Assembly (NCBI GenBank): GCA_937944385.1
Contig: CALDYQ010000058.1
Span: 1 to 45,209 of the forward strand
DNA length: 45,209 bases
Direction: 5' to 3'
From: an uncultured Burkholderiales bacterium
GTDB taxonomy: Bacteria; Pseudomonadota; Gammaproteobacteria; Burkholderiales; Casimicrobiaceae
The notes beneath the pieces were generated by a model that saw only the letters and a program-made list of their open reading frames with translations, did not search any database and was not told the DNA's origin. The translations under genes and the position numbers were made by a program. Of the stretch, positions 31,385-39,822 are shown piece after piece (within the stretch, counting starts at the first letter, position 1; every line of letters starts with the position of its first letter).

Positions 31385-32307
31385 AGCACTGGCAACGCGC
31401 GGGCCTGCTGCTCGTCGTCGCAGGCGTGCTGGCGGGGTGCGCCGGGTCCGTGAAAAAGCCGCCCGAGCGCGGGGATCGCGCGCCCGCCCGCAGCGCCGGC
31501 TCCGGCAGCGGCTACTACAGCACCGACGGACCACCCGAGCGGCTGCCGGCGGATCTCGATCGCATCCCCGATGCCGTCCCGCGGGAAGAGCCGCTCCATC
31601 GCTTCGCGAACCGCCCCTACAGCGTGTTCGGCGTGGACTACACGCCGATGACCCGCCTCGAGCCGATGTCCGAGCGCGGCGTGGCATCCTGGTATGGTCG
31701 CAAGTTCCACGGCCAGCGCACGGCGATCGGCGAGGTCTACGACATGTTCGCGATGACCGCAGCGCACCCAACCGCACCGTTACCGAGCTTCGCGCGCGTG
31801 ACGCATCTGAGAAACGGCCGCTCGGTGATCGTTCGGATAAACGACCGTGGCCCGTTCCTGCACGGTCGCATCATCGATCTGTCCTACGCGGCGGCGCATC
31901 GACTGGGCTTCGCGCAGGCAGGCAGCGGCGAGGTGCTCGTCGAGTTGCTCGTACCGCCCTTCGATGCAGCCAGATCGGCACCCGCTCTCGCCCCGCCATC
32001 CGCCGCATCGCTGACGCATGCGGCACCGTCCACTCCGCCCGAGCCGGTGGGGCAGGGGGCTTCGGCAAACCTGTTGGCCGACCGCTTCGTCGTGCAACTG
32101 GGCGCGTTTGGAAACTTTGCCAACGCACGCGCGTTCCAAACGCGGATGCAAGCCAGCCTGAATGCTGCCATCCAGGTGCGACAGCGCGACGGGCTGTTTC
32201 GTGTCCAATTGGGTCCCTTTCCCACACGAGCCGAAGCCGAACGCGCGCAACGCGAAGCCGAGGCTGCGCTCGGCACGTCCCTGATCCTCATCGAACTTCG
32301 TCCATGA
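31381..32307 (+). CDS. rlpA: Septal-ring lipoprotein RlpA (lytic transglycosylase with SPOR domain)
   Basis: The 308-residue lipoprotein has a signal ending in the lipobox LAGC (Cys20). The double-psi beta-barrel domain includes GVASWYGRKFHGQRTAIGEV and VRINDRGPFLHGRIIDLSYA, where the conserved Asp and His-region residues of the transglycosylase are kept. A proline/alanine linker then leads to a C-terminal SPOR domain (RFVVQLGAFGNFANARAFQT onward), which binds denuded septal glycan. Known RlpA proteins cleave denuded strands at the outer membrane. The ATG overlaps rodA, and the stop overlaps tolB, so it bridges the shape genes and the Tol-Pal genes. Confidence 0.95.
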   Translation: MKHWQRAGLLLVVAGVLAGCAGSVKKPPERGDRAPARSAGSGSGYYSTDGPPERLPADLDRIPDAVPREEPLHRFANRPYSVFGVDYTPMTRLEPMSERGVASWYGRKFHGQRTAIGEVYDMFAMTAAHPTAPLPSFARVTHLRNGRSVIVRINDRGPFLHGRIIDLSYAAAHRLGFAQAGSGEVLVELLVPPFDAARSAPALAPPSAASLTHAAPSTPPEPVGQGASANLLADRFVVQLGAFGNFANARAFQTRMQASLNAAIQVRQRDGLFRVQLGPFPTRAEAERAQREAEAALGTSLILIELRP

Positions 32308-33629
32308 CCGCCGTGCTTCGTCTGCTGCGCCTGCCACGACGGCCCCGATCGCATCGCGGGTCCCTGTTCACGTTCCTCGCGCTTGCCCTGCTGGCACTCG
32401 TGGCCGTGCTGCCGGCACGGGCGCAGCTCACGATCGATATCGTCGGCATCGGCGCCCAGCAGATCCCGGTGATCGTGACCCCGTTCGTCGGCGATGAACG
32501 CGAAGCGCGCGGGGTTTCGGACGTGATTTCCGCGAACCTGGGCCGCAGCGGCGTGATCCGCCTGCTGGCGGCGGACGGGCTCGCGCGTGGCGTCGATGTT
32601 GCCCCGCCACAGTGGCCGCTTTACAGCGCGCGCGGTGCCGAGGCGACGGTCGTGGGCAGCGTCACCGCCTTGCCGGACGGACGTTTCCAGGTGGCTTTCC
32701 GGCTCTTCGACGTGCCCAAGCAGACGCAGAGCGCCGGACTTCAGTTCACGGTGGCCGCTCGGGATCTGCGCGCGGCGGCGCATCACATCTCGGACGTCAT
32801 CTATGAAAAGCTCACCGGCGACAAGGGCGTGTTCTCGACGCGCATCGCCTATGTTGCCAAGTCGGGCGGGCGCTATCAACTCATCGTCGCCGACAGCGAC
32901 GGCATGAACGCGCTGCCGGTGCTCACCTCGGCCGAGCCGATCATCTCGCCCGCTTGGTCGCCACGCGGCACGCAGCTGGCCTACGTGTCCTTCGAAAACC
33001 GCAAGCCCAGTATCTACGTGCAGGACGTGACCACCGGGCAACGTCGACTGCTCGTCAGTGCGCCGGGCAACCAGTCGGCACCGGCGTTCTCGCCCGACGG
33101 ACGGCGCATCGTCTACGCCTCCTCCCAGGCCGGCGGCACGCAGCTCTTCGTGATCAACGTCGACGGCAGCGGCAATCGCCGCCTCACCACGAGCGGCGCA
33201 ATCGACACCGCGCCCCAATGGGGCCCCGACAACCGCATCTACTTCATGAGCGACCGCGGCGGCTCGCCGCAGATCTACCGCATGTCGCCCGAAGGGGGTT
33301 CGGCCGAGCGGCTCACCTTCGAGGGCAGCTACAACGCCAATCCGCGCATCGCACCCGACGGCAAGAGCATGGTCTTTGTCCGCCGGGAGGGCAATCGCGA
33401 CACGCTCGCACTGCTCGACTTCGCCTCGCGTCAGGTGCAGGGCCTGACCCAGGGGCCGGTGGATGAATCGCCGTCCTTCGCGCCCAACGGCCGGATGATC
33501 GTTTACGCTTCCGTGCACGCCGGACGCGGGGTGCTCGCAGCGGTGTCTGCCGATGGACGCGTCAAGCAACGTCTCAGCACCGCCGGTTCCGATGTGCGGG
33601 AGCCCGCCTGGGGGCCGCTCTTGCGCTGA
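32304..33629 (+). CDS. tolB: Tol-Pal system periplasmic protein TolB
   Basis: The 441-residue periplasmic protein binds Pal and links it to the energised TolQRA complex. A long signal peptide ends near PARAQ, leaving QLTIDIVGIGAQQIPVIVTP as the mature start; this N-terminus is the TolA/Pal switch region. A small alpha/beta domain runs to about residue 165. A six-bladed propeller of PD40-type repeats follows, each with a SPxWSPxG-like core, for example ISPAWSPRGTQLAYVS and SAPAFSPDGRRIVYAS. The start overlaps the rlpA stop. tolQ, tolR and tolA are not upstream, unlike the usual tol operon. Confidence 0.97.
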   Translation: MTAVLRLLRLPRRPRSHRGSLFTFLALALLALVAVLPARAQLTIDIVGIGAQQIPVIVTPFVGDEREARGVSDVISANLGRSGVIRLLAADGLARGVDVAPPQWPLYSARGAEATVVGSVTALPDGRFQVAFRLFDVPKQTQSAGLQFTVAARDLRAAAHHISDVIYEKLTGDKGVFSTRIAYVAKSGGRYQLIVADSDGMNALPVLTSAEPIISPAWSPRGTQLAYVSFENRKPSIYVQDVTTGQRRLLVSAPGNQSAPAFSPDGRRIVYASSQAGGTQLFVINVDGSGNRRLTTSGAIDTAPQWGPDNRIYFMSDRGGSPQIYRMSPEGGSAERLTFEGSYNANPRIAPDGKSMVFVRREGNRDTLALLDFASRQVQGLTQGPVDESPSFAPNGRMIVYASVHAGRGVLAAVSADGRVKQRLSTAGSDVREPAWGPLLR

Positions 33630-33687
33630 TCGCCTTCGCCGCTACAACCCTTCGCAGTTCCAGCCCGACCTGAAAGGAGACCTGTCG

Positions 33688-34290
33688 ATGCGCCGTCCCG
33701 TCCCTCTTCTCACCGCCCTGCTGGCGGCTGCGCTGCTCGCTGCGTGCGCGACCGCGCCTGAACAGACCGCTCCGGTCGACAACCTTACGGCTGCACCCGC
33801 AGGCACGGCTTCGGGCGGTGCGGCCGGCGCAAGCGCGTCGGGCCTTGGCACGGGCAGCGCACCGCTTGCGCAGCCGATCGCCTCGGCTGGCGCCGCGGGC
33901 TCGGGCACTGCCGCGAGCGGCATGGACCCCGCGCTGACCGATCCGCGGAGCCCGCTGTCCAAGCGCAGCATCTATTTCGACTACGACGTGTTCTCGGTGC
34001 GCGACGAGTTCAAGCCGCTGCTCGAGGCGCATGCCGCCTACCTCAAGCGCAATCCGCGGGCACGCATCGTGATCGAGGGCAACACGGATGAGCGCGGCAG
34101 CCGTGAGTACAACCTCGCACTCGGACAGAAGCGCTCCGAGAGCGTCAAGCGCGTGCTCATGCTGCTCGGCGTTCCGGAAGCGCAGATCGAGACCGTGAGC
34201 TTCGGCGAAGAGAAGCTGCGCCGCACCGGCACGACCGAAGAAGATCACGCCGAGAACCGGCGGGCCGACATCCGCTACGTCGGAGAGTGA
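33688..34290 (+). CDS. pal: Peptidoglycan-associated lipoprotein Pal
   Basis: The 200-residue outer-membrane lipoprotein anchors the outer membrane to the wall. AAAGGAGA lies just before the ATG. The lipobox is LAAC (Cys20). It is followed by an unusually long Ala/Gly/Ser-rich linker, about residues 22-90. The OmpA-like domain then starts near SIYFDYDVFSVRDEF. The peptidoglycan-binding motif is GNTDERGSREYNLALGQKRS, with the expected aspartate and arginine, and the protein ends ENRRADIRYVGE. The linker is a little longer than in E. coli Pal (173 residues in total). It sits 58 bp after tolB. Confidence 0.97.
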   Translation: MRRPVPLLTALLAAALLAACATAPEQTAPVDNLTAAPAGTASGGAAGASASGLGTGSAPLAQPIASAGAAGSGTAASGMDPALTDPRSPLSKRSIYFDYDVFSVRDEFKPLLEAHAAYLKRNPRARIVIEGNTDERGSREYNLALGQKRSESVKRVLMLLGVPEAQIETVSFGEEKLRRTGTTEEDHAENRRADIRYVGE

Positions 34291-34301
34291 GATCGAAGTC
34301 G

Positions 34302-35204
34302 ATGATCCTGCGTCGATCCGTCGCCCTCGTCCTGCTGCCGCTTGCGTGCGCCGTTCCCGCGGCACACGCCATCTTCAGTGACGGCGAAGCCCGGCAGCAG
34401 ATCCTGCAATTGCGGACCCAGCTCGCCGAGCAGCAGCGTGCGGTAGACGCGCGCCTCACCGAGCTCGAAGCGCAGGCGCGCAATCGCTCGATCATCGACC
34501 TGTTCAACCAGGTCGAGACGCTGCGTGCCGAGCTTGCCCGCCTGCGCGGGTTGACGGAGACCCTGCAGAACGAACTCGAGACGGCCCAGCGCCGCCAGCG
34601 CGATCTCTACGTCGATCTCGACGGTCGCATGCGCAAGCTCGAAGCGACCGTGGGCGAGCTGCGCACGGCGCTCGCGGCAGCGCAGGCGGCCGCGGCGAGC
34701 CCGCCACCCACCGCCTCGGGCGGGACGATCTCACCTCAGCCTTCCGGTGTGCCCGGTGCCGCGCCCCCTGGCCCCGCAGCCACGGGGCCGGGTTCGGTCG
34801 CGGCCGCCCCGGCCACGCCGCCCGCAGACCCCGCCGCCGAGCAGCGTCTCTATGACGCGGGGCTCGATCTGTTCCGTCTGGGTCGGTATGCCGATGCGGT
34901 GACCACGTTCCAGAGCTTCCTGCGCCTCCATCCGCGCTCGCCGCTCACGCCTCAGGCGCAATACTGGCTCGGCAATTCGCTCTTTGCGCTGCGGGACTAT
35001 CGCGGGGCGATCGCGGCCCAGCGGCAATTGCTCGCCAACTATCCGGACAGCGCCAAGGCACCGGACGGCCTGCTCAACATCGCAACCGCCCAGGCGGAAC
35101 TCGGCGAGATCGCCGCGGCGCGGGCGACGCTCCAGGAGGTCGTGCAGCGCTATCCGGCGTCCGAAGCCGCAGCGAAGGCACGGCAGCGGCTCGGCAGCCG
35201 GTAG
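34302..35204 (+). CDS. cpoB: Cell-division coordinator CpoB (YbgF)
   Basis: The periplasmic protein, of about 300 residues, couples Tol function and wall synthesis during constriction. I use the ATG at 34302. The GTG at 34287, which overlaps the pal stop as GTGA, adds five residues ahead of the same signal peptide. After cleavage near AHA, a coiled coil spans about residues 25-110 (EARQQILQLRTQLAEQQRAV and later heptads). A Pro/Ala/Gly linker to about 175 follows. The TPR domain comes last, from YDAGLDLFRLGRYADAVTTF, with three repeats, ending AAAKARQRLGSR. This is the standard CpoB layout. Confidence 0.93.
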   Translation: MILRRSVALVLLPLACAVPAAHAIFSDGEARQQILQLRTQLAEQQRAVDARLTELEAQARNRSIIDLFNQVETLRAELARLRGLTETLQNELETAQRRQRDLYVDLDGRMRKLEATVGELRTALAAAQAAAASPPPTASGGTISPQPSGVPGAAPPGPAATGPGSVAAAPATPPADPAAEQRLYDAGLDLFRLGRYADAVTTFQSFLRLHPRSPLTPQAQYWLGNSLFALRDYRGAIAAQRQLLANYPDSAKAPDGLLNIATAQAELGEIAAARATLQEVVQRYPASEAAAKARQRLGSR

Positions 35205-35255
35205 CGTGGTGCGGGCCCACCCGGCCACGCCGCCTCGCAGGTCGGTCCCGCGGCC

Positions 35256-36323
35256 ATGACCCGCGCGTCGTTTGCCGCCCGCCTGGTGCGCTGGCAGCGC
35301 ACGCACGGGCGGCATCACTTGCCGTGGCAGGGCACACGGGACGCCTACCGCATCTGGCTCTCGGAGATCATGCTGCAGCAGACGCAGGTGGCGACGGTGC
35401 TGGGCTTCTACGCGCGCTTCCTCGAGCGCTTCCCGGATGTGCATGCGCTCGCCGAGGCGAGCGAGGACGACGTGCTCGCGCTCTGGGCGGGCCTCGGCTA
35501 CTACAGCCGCGCCCGCAACCTGCATCGGGCAGCCGAGCGCGTCGTCACCGAGCATGGCGGGCGCTTCCCGACCGATGCGGCCACGCTCGCCACGCTGCCC
35601 GGCATCGGCCCAAGCACGGCCGCAGCAATCGCCGTCTTCGCCGCCCACGAGCGCAGAGCGATCCTCGATGGCAACGTGAAGCGTGTGCTTGCGCGCCATG
35701 CAGGCGTCGAGGGCTATCCAGGCCAGGCCGCCGTCGAGCGCTCGCTCAGGGCGCTCGCCGAGGCACGTCTGCCCACCGCGAAGCGCGCGCTTTCCGCCTA
35801 TACGCAGGGGCTCATGGACTTGGGCGCGACGGTGTGCACGCCACGCGCGCCCGCCTGTGCGCGCTGCCCGGTGGCCGAGGATTGCGTGGCGCGGATGACG
35901 GGACGCACGGCCACTCTGCCAACGCCACGCCCGCGACGTGCGCTGCCCGAGCGCCGGCAGCACTTTCTCCTCGCGCTCGCGGACCGAGACGTGTTGCTCG
36001 TGAAGCGGCCCTCGAGCGGCGTGTGGGGCGGGCTGTGGTGCCTGCCCGGGATCGAGGAGTCGGCGAACGCGCTCGTCGAAGCCGCACGCTTCGGTCGGCC
36101 GCTCTCGGGGGCAGTCGAGCACCTGCCGCCGATCGAGCACACGTTCACGCACTTCCGTCTCTCGATCGTGCCCGTGTGCGTGCGGCTCGAGCGAGTGGCT
36201 TCGACACCGGCGCCACAGGGCACGCTCTGGCTGCCGCTCGACGAGGCTCGCAGCGCAGCCCTTCCGGCGCCGATCGGGCGCCTGCTCTTCGAAATGGCGA
36301 GCAATCGATCATCCGGTAGATAA
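35256..36323 (+). CDS. mutY: Adenine DNA glycosylase MutY
   Basis: The 355-residue enzyme removes adenine mispaired with 8-oxoguanine. The catalytic Glu is in SEIMLQQTQV (near 38). The helix-hairpin-helix is LPGIGPSTAAAI (about 115-126), and the catalytic Asp is in ILDGNVKRVLAR. The 4Fe-4S ligands follow the C-x6-C-x2-C-x5-C spacing in VCTPRAPACARCPVAEDCVA. A C-terminal NUDIX-like domain from about residue 225 (with SSGVWGGLWCLPG and HTFTHFRLSIVPV) recognises 8-oxoG. It follows cpoB by 51 bp, so it is probably read from the same transcript, an unrelated passenger in the envelope cluster. Confidence 0.97.
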   Translation: MTRASFAARLVRWQRTHGRHHLPWQGTRDAYRIWLSEIMLQQTQVATVLGFYARFLERFPDVHALAEASEDDVLALWAGLGYYSRARNLHRAAERVVTEHGGRFPTDAATLATLPGIGPSTAAAIAVFAAHERRAILDGNVKRVLARHAGVEGYPGQAAVERSLRALAEARLPTAKRALSAYTQGLMDLGATVCTPRAPACARCPVAEDCVARMTGRTATLPTPRPRRALPERRQHFLLALADRDVLLVKRPSSGVWGGLWCLPGIEESANALVEAARFGRPLSGAVEHLPPIEHTFTHFRLSIVPVCVRLERVASTPAPQGTLWLPLDEARSAALPAPIGRLLFEMASNRSSGR

Positions 36324-36411
36324 GCGTATGCCGGAGGGCAGTGTCCAGCGCGGTGCCCGGCCGCCCGATAATGCGTGACGCTCGAACAGCGGAGGCACAC
36401 CCCGCGAGACC

Positions 36412-37509
36412 ATGCATCCTGAACTCGTCCCCATCCAATCGACCGTCCTCTGGCTCGGCCTCCTGATCGGGGCCGCCTTCGGTGCGGTCACCCAGCGGAG
36501 CAATTTCTGTACGATGGGCGCGGTGTCCGACATCGTCGCCTTCGGCGATTGGACACGCGCACGACAGGCGCTCTGCGCAATCGGCATTGCCATCATCGGT
36601 GTCGCCCTGATCCGCCACTTCTCGCTCGTGGACATGGACAAGTCGTTCTATGTGCAGCCGCGGCTCATCTGGCTCTCGCACGTGATCGGCGGACTCGCCT
36701 TCGGCTTCGGCATGACGCTGGCCTCCGGCTGCGGCAGCAAGACGCTCATCCGTATCGGCGGGGGCAGTCTGCGGGCGCTGGTCACCTTGATCGTGATGGG
36801 TCTGTTTGCCTGGTTCACGTTGCGCGGCATCCTCGCGGTGTTCCGCGTGCGCTGGCTCGATTCGATGGCAATCGATCTCGGCCGCACGCAGGATCTTCCC
36901 ACGCTCTTCGGCCTCACGGGGGGCGCTGCCGTGGCCGTGGCGCTCGTCGCGGGGCTCGCGTTGCTCGTGTTCGTCTTCGCCGGGCGGGAGTTCCGCAGGC
37001 AACCGTGGAATGTCGCAGCCGGTCTCGTGGTCGGGCTCACGGTCATCGCGGGCTGGGTGGTTACAGGCTACCTCGGCTTCGTGCCGGAGCATCCTGAGAC
37101 GCTGGAGTCCGTCTGGGTCGCAACCAGTTCCGGCCGGCCGGAATCGCTGACCTTCACTGCGCCGCCCGCGTATCTGATGGAGTTGCTCGCCTTCTGGAGC
37201 GACCGAAGCCGCGTGATGACCTTCGGCATCGCCACCATCCTCGGCGTCATCATCGGCTCGGCGGCCATGGCGCTCGCGGCGCGCACCTTCCGCTGGGAGG
37301 GCTTCGCCTCCACCGAGGACCTGGTCAATCACCTGGTCGGCGCCGCGCTGATGGGCTTCGGTGGCGTGCTCGCGCTGGGCTGCACGATCGGCCAGGGGCT
37401 CTCGGGCCTGTCCACGCTCTCGCTCGGCTCCCTCATCACCGTGGCCGCGATCGTCGGCGGCACGCGGCTGGGTCTGGCCTACCAGATGTGGCGCGTCGAG
37501 ACCGCCTGA
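36412..37509 (+). CDS. YeeE/YedE-family (TsuA-like) sulfur-compound transporter
   Basis: The 365-residue polytopic protein has about nine membrane helices. Characterised TsuA members take up thiosulfate by relaying it along conserved cysteines. The three diagnostic cysteines are visible: Cys33 in QRSNFCTMGAV, Cys107 in LASGCGSKTL and the third, near 330, in LALGCTIGQGLSG. The two-fold pseudo-repeat of the family, with GxxFG and SxGC segments, is also clear. An extra cytoplasmic or periplasmic loop of about 70 residues lies near the middle (about 205-265). No sulfur-carrier (TusA/YeeD) gene accompanies it. It lies 88 bp after mutY and stands apart from phhA, which follows 88 bp later. Confidence 0.9.
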   Translation: MHPELVPIQSTVLWLGLLIGAAFGAVTQRSNFCTMGAVSDIVAFGDWTRARQALCAIGIAIIGVALIRHFSLVDMDKSFYVQPRLIWLSHVIGGLAFGFGMTLASGCGSKTLIRIGGGSLRALVTLIVMGLFAWFTLRGILAVFRVRWLDSMAIDLGRTQDLPTLFGLTGGAAVAVALVAGLALLVFVFAGREFRRQPWNVAAGLVVGLTVIAGWVVTGYLGFVPEHPETLESVWVATSSGRPESLTFTAPPAYLMELLAFWSDRSRVMTFGIATILGVIIGSAAMALAARTFRWEGFASTEDLVNHLVGAALMGFGGVLALGCTIGQGLSGLSTLSLGSLITVAAIVGGTRLGLAYQMWRVETA

Positions 37510-37597
37510 CCCTGCCTCTGCGGGAGCGGCAGCGCGTTGCGTGAACAGCACGCGGGACGCAACCCGATTGCTGGCGGGGCACCGATAATCGCACGGC

Positions 37598-38431
37598 ATG
37601 AACCTCGGCCGCACGCCCTTCGACATCTCCGCGAAGACGCACGATCCGAATGCCGGCTTGCGCGGGGATTACGCGCACATGGCAGCGGATTACACCGTGC
37701 CGCAGGACATGACCCGCTATGACGCAGCCATGCAAGACCGCTGGCAGCGGCTGCTCTCCCGTCAGCTCGAGCTTCTGCCGGGCCGCGCCTGCCGGGATTT
37801 CATCGAAGCGGTGACGCTACTCGACATGAAGCGCGGCATCCCCTCGCTCGACGAAGTGAACGCGCAGCTCACCGCGCGCACACGCTGGACACTCGTGGGC
37901 GTGCCGGGGCTCTTGCCGGATGACGTCTTCTTCACCCACCTGGCCCACCGGCGCTTTCCGGTCACCGTGTGGCTGCGCGAGGAGCACGAGTTCGACTACA
38001 TCGTCGAGCCGGACCTGTTCCATGATTTCTTCGGCCATGTGCCGATGCTGTTCACCCCAGTCTACGCCGACTATCTGCAGCGCTATGGCGAGGGCGGGCT
38101 CAAGGCAGCCGCGCTCGATGGTCTGGGCTGGCTCGCGCGGCTTTACTGGTACACGATCGAGTTCGGCCTGTTGCGCGAGGATGGCGGCGTACGGGCGTAC
38201 GGTGCGGGCATCCTGTCCTCGCCGAAAGAACTCGTCTACGCGGTCGAGAGTCCGACATCGCGCCGATTGCCGTTCGATGTGCTCGAGGTCATGCGTACAC
38301 CCTATCTGATCGACGACGTGCAGGCGCAGTATTTCGTACTCGAATCGTTCCCGCAGCTGCTCGACGAGACTGCGCCGGACTTTGCGCCCTACTACCGCAG
38401 CCTCGACGCGGAAGCGGCCGCGCACGCTTGA
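37598..38431 (+). CDS. phhA: Phenylalanine 4-hydroxylase (monomeric, iron and pterin dependent)
   Basis: The 277-residue enzyme converts phenylalanine to tyrosine with tetrahydropterin. The iron-binding His-x4-His is in LFHDFFGHVPML (about 144-155), and the third ligand glutamate is in YTIEFGLLRE near 190. The pterin and substrate pocket segments VPGLLPDDVFFTHLAHRRFP and VYAVESPTSRRLPFDVLEVM fit the family. The length is close to the Chromobacterium enzyme (297), with no regulatory ACT domain, as in bacteria generally. A CCGATAAT sits 8 bp before the ATG. The stop overlaps the TTG start of nadD. No pterin carbinolamine dehydratase (phhB) or regulator is nearby. Confidence 0.96.
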   Translation: MNLGRTPFDISAKTHDPNAGLRGDYAHMAADYTVPQDMTRYDAAMQDRWQRLLSRQLELLPGRACRDFIEAVTLLDMKRGIPSLDEVNAQLTARTRWTLVGVPGLLPDDVFFTHLAHRRFPVTVWLREEHEFDYIVEPDLFHDFFGHVPMLFTPVYADYLQRYGEGGLKAAALDGLGWLARLYWYTIEFGLLREDGGVRAYGAGILSSPKELVYAVESPTSRRLPFDVLEVMRTPYLIDDVQAQYFVLESFPQLLDETAPDFAPYYRSLDAEAAAHA

Positions 38432-39102
38432 ACACAGTGTCACCAGCGCCCCGGTCGGTGATTGCTGCTTTCGGCGGCACCTTCGATCCCGTTCACTTCG
38501 GGCACCTGCGGGTGGCGGCCGACACGGCGCACGCCTTGCGCCTGCCCGAGGTGCGGTTGATCCCCGCCCAGACGCCGGTGCACCGCGGCGCGCCGGGCGC
38601 GAGCGCAGCGCAGCGCCTGGCCATGCTGCATCTGGCCGTGGCCGACTGGCCGGGGCTCACGGTCGATGCGCGCGAGCTCGAGCGCGACACGCCGAGCTAC
38701 ACGGTGCTCACGCTCGAGTCGCTGCGAGCCGAGCATCCGGGCACTCCGATCCTCTGGCTGATCGGCATCGACGCCTTTCTGGGCCTGCCGACCTGGCGCG
38801 ACTGGACCCGCCTGTTCGATCTCGCGCATTTCGTGGTGCTCAACCGTCCAGGCACGCCGATGGCCCAGGCACTCGATGCCCGGCGGGCAGCCTGGGCGCT
38901 GCCCCGGCTCACGCAGAGGGCGGACGACCTACGCAGAGCGCCCGCGGGCAGGATCCATCTGCACACCGTGGCGCCCCAACCCGTGTCGGCGAGTGCGATT
39001 CGGGGACGGCTCGCGGCCGGGGCATCCGACGATGAGCTCCGCCAATTGCTGCCGCCCTCCGTGCTCGCCTATATTCGATCGAACCGCCTGTATCTCGCCT
39101 GA
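38428..39102 (+). CDS. nadD: Nicotinate-nucleotide adenylyltransferase
   Basis: The 224-residue enzyme adenylates nicotinate mononucleotide in NAD synthesis. The nucleotidyltransferase motif is AAFGGTFDPVHFGHLRVA at about residues 13-30. The C-terminal ATP-binding motif is VSASAIRGRLAAG near 190, the usual ISxTxIR box with one variation. The substrate loop GIDAFLGLPTWRDWTRLFDL is also intact. The start is probably TTG at 38428, overlapping the phhA stop as TTGA. A GTG at 38437 would drop three residues. It leads the conserved nadD-rsfS-rlmH-maf-rng row. Confidence 0.95.
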   Translation: MNTVSPAPRSVIAAFGGTFDPVHFGHLRVAADTAHALRLPEVRLIPAQTPVHRGAPGASAAQRLAMLHLAVADWPGLTVDARELERDTPSYTVLTLESLRAEHPGTPILWLIGIDAFLGLPTWRDWTRLFDLAHFVVLNRPGTPMAQALDARRAAWALPRLTQRADDLRRAPAGRIHLHTVAPQPVSASAIRGRLAAGASDDELRQLLPPSVLAYIRSNRLYLA

Positions 39103-39105
39103 AGC

Positions 39106-39813
39106 GTGCGCCTCACCAAAGCCCAGAAAGCCGCCATCACCGCCCTCGAGGACATCAAGGCGCGTGACATCACCACGCTCGACACGCGCAAGCTGACCGC
39201 GATGTACGACGCGCTGATCATCGCCACCGCCGACAGCGCACGCCAGACCAAGGCACTCGCGCGCAACGTGCATGACAAGGTGAAAGCCGCAGGCGGCACC
39301 GTGCTCTCGACCGAGGGCGAGGACACGGGCGAGTGGGTGCTCGTCGATTGCGCCGATTTCGTGGTGCACATCATGCAACCGGCCGCGCGCGCGCTCTACA
39401 ACCTCGAGGAGCTGTGGACGCCGCCTGCGCCAAGAAAGCGCTCGGCCGGGCCAAAGACCGCGCCTGCGCCGGGTGCCGCTGCATCCGCCGAAGGCGCGAC
39501 CACCCAAGCCACGCCGCGCCCACGTTCCGCAACGACCGCATGCGCGACGATCGACGCGACCGCAGCGAAGGCCCCCAAGGCCGTAGCGACCCCCAAGGCA
39601 GCAACGATCCCGAGGGCAGGCATCGCGCCCGCCTCGCCTCGCTCGCGCTCGTCGCCCGCGACGACCCCGACCCCTGCCACGAAGACCGCGAAGGCGCCGG
39701 GCCGCAAGCGCACCGCCGCGGCACCGGCCGCACCGACTGCACCCAAGGCCACGCCCCGGAGCACGTCGTCCGCACCGGCGGCCCCGCGCGTGCGACGGCG
39801 CGTCGTCGAGTAG
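39106..39813 (+). CDS. rsfS: Ribosomal silencing factor RsfS with a long low-complexity C-terminal tail
   Basis: The first 110 residues are a complete RsfS domain, which binds protein L14 of the 50S subunit and blocks subunit joining when nutrients are short. The domain runs from TKAQKAAITALEDIKARDIT through DALIIATADSARQTKALARN to GEWVLVDCADFVVHIMQPAA and LYNLEELW. The remaining 125 residues are almost only Ala, Pro, Thr, Lys, Arg and Ser and have no fold signature. Normal RsfS is about 105-130 residues, so the tail doubles the protein. The GTG start is 3 bp after nadD. The tail keeps the same codon bias, so it is probably translated. Confidence 0.93.
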   Translation: MRLTKAQKAAITALEDIKARDITTLDTRKLTAMYDALIIATADSARQTKALARNVHDKVKAAGGTVLSTEGEDTGEWVLVDCADFVVHIMQPAARALYNLEELWTPPAPRKRSAGPKTAPAPGAAASAEGATTQATPRPRSATTACATIDATAAKAPKAVATPKAATIPRAGIAPASPRSRSSPATTPTPATKTAKAPGRKRTAAAPAAPTAPKATPRSTSSAPAAPRVRRRVVE

Positions 39814-39822
39814 CACGCGCGC

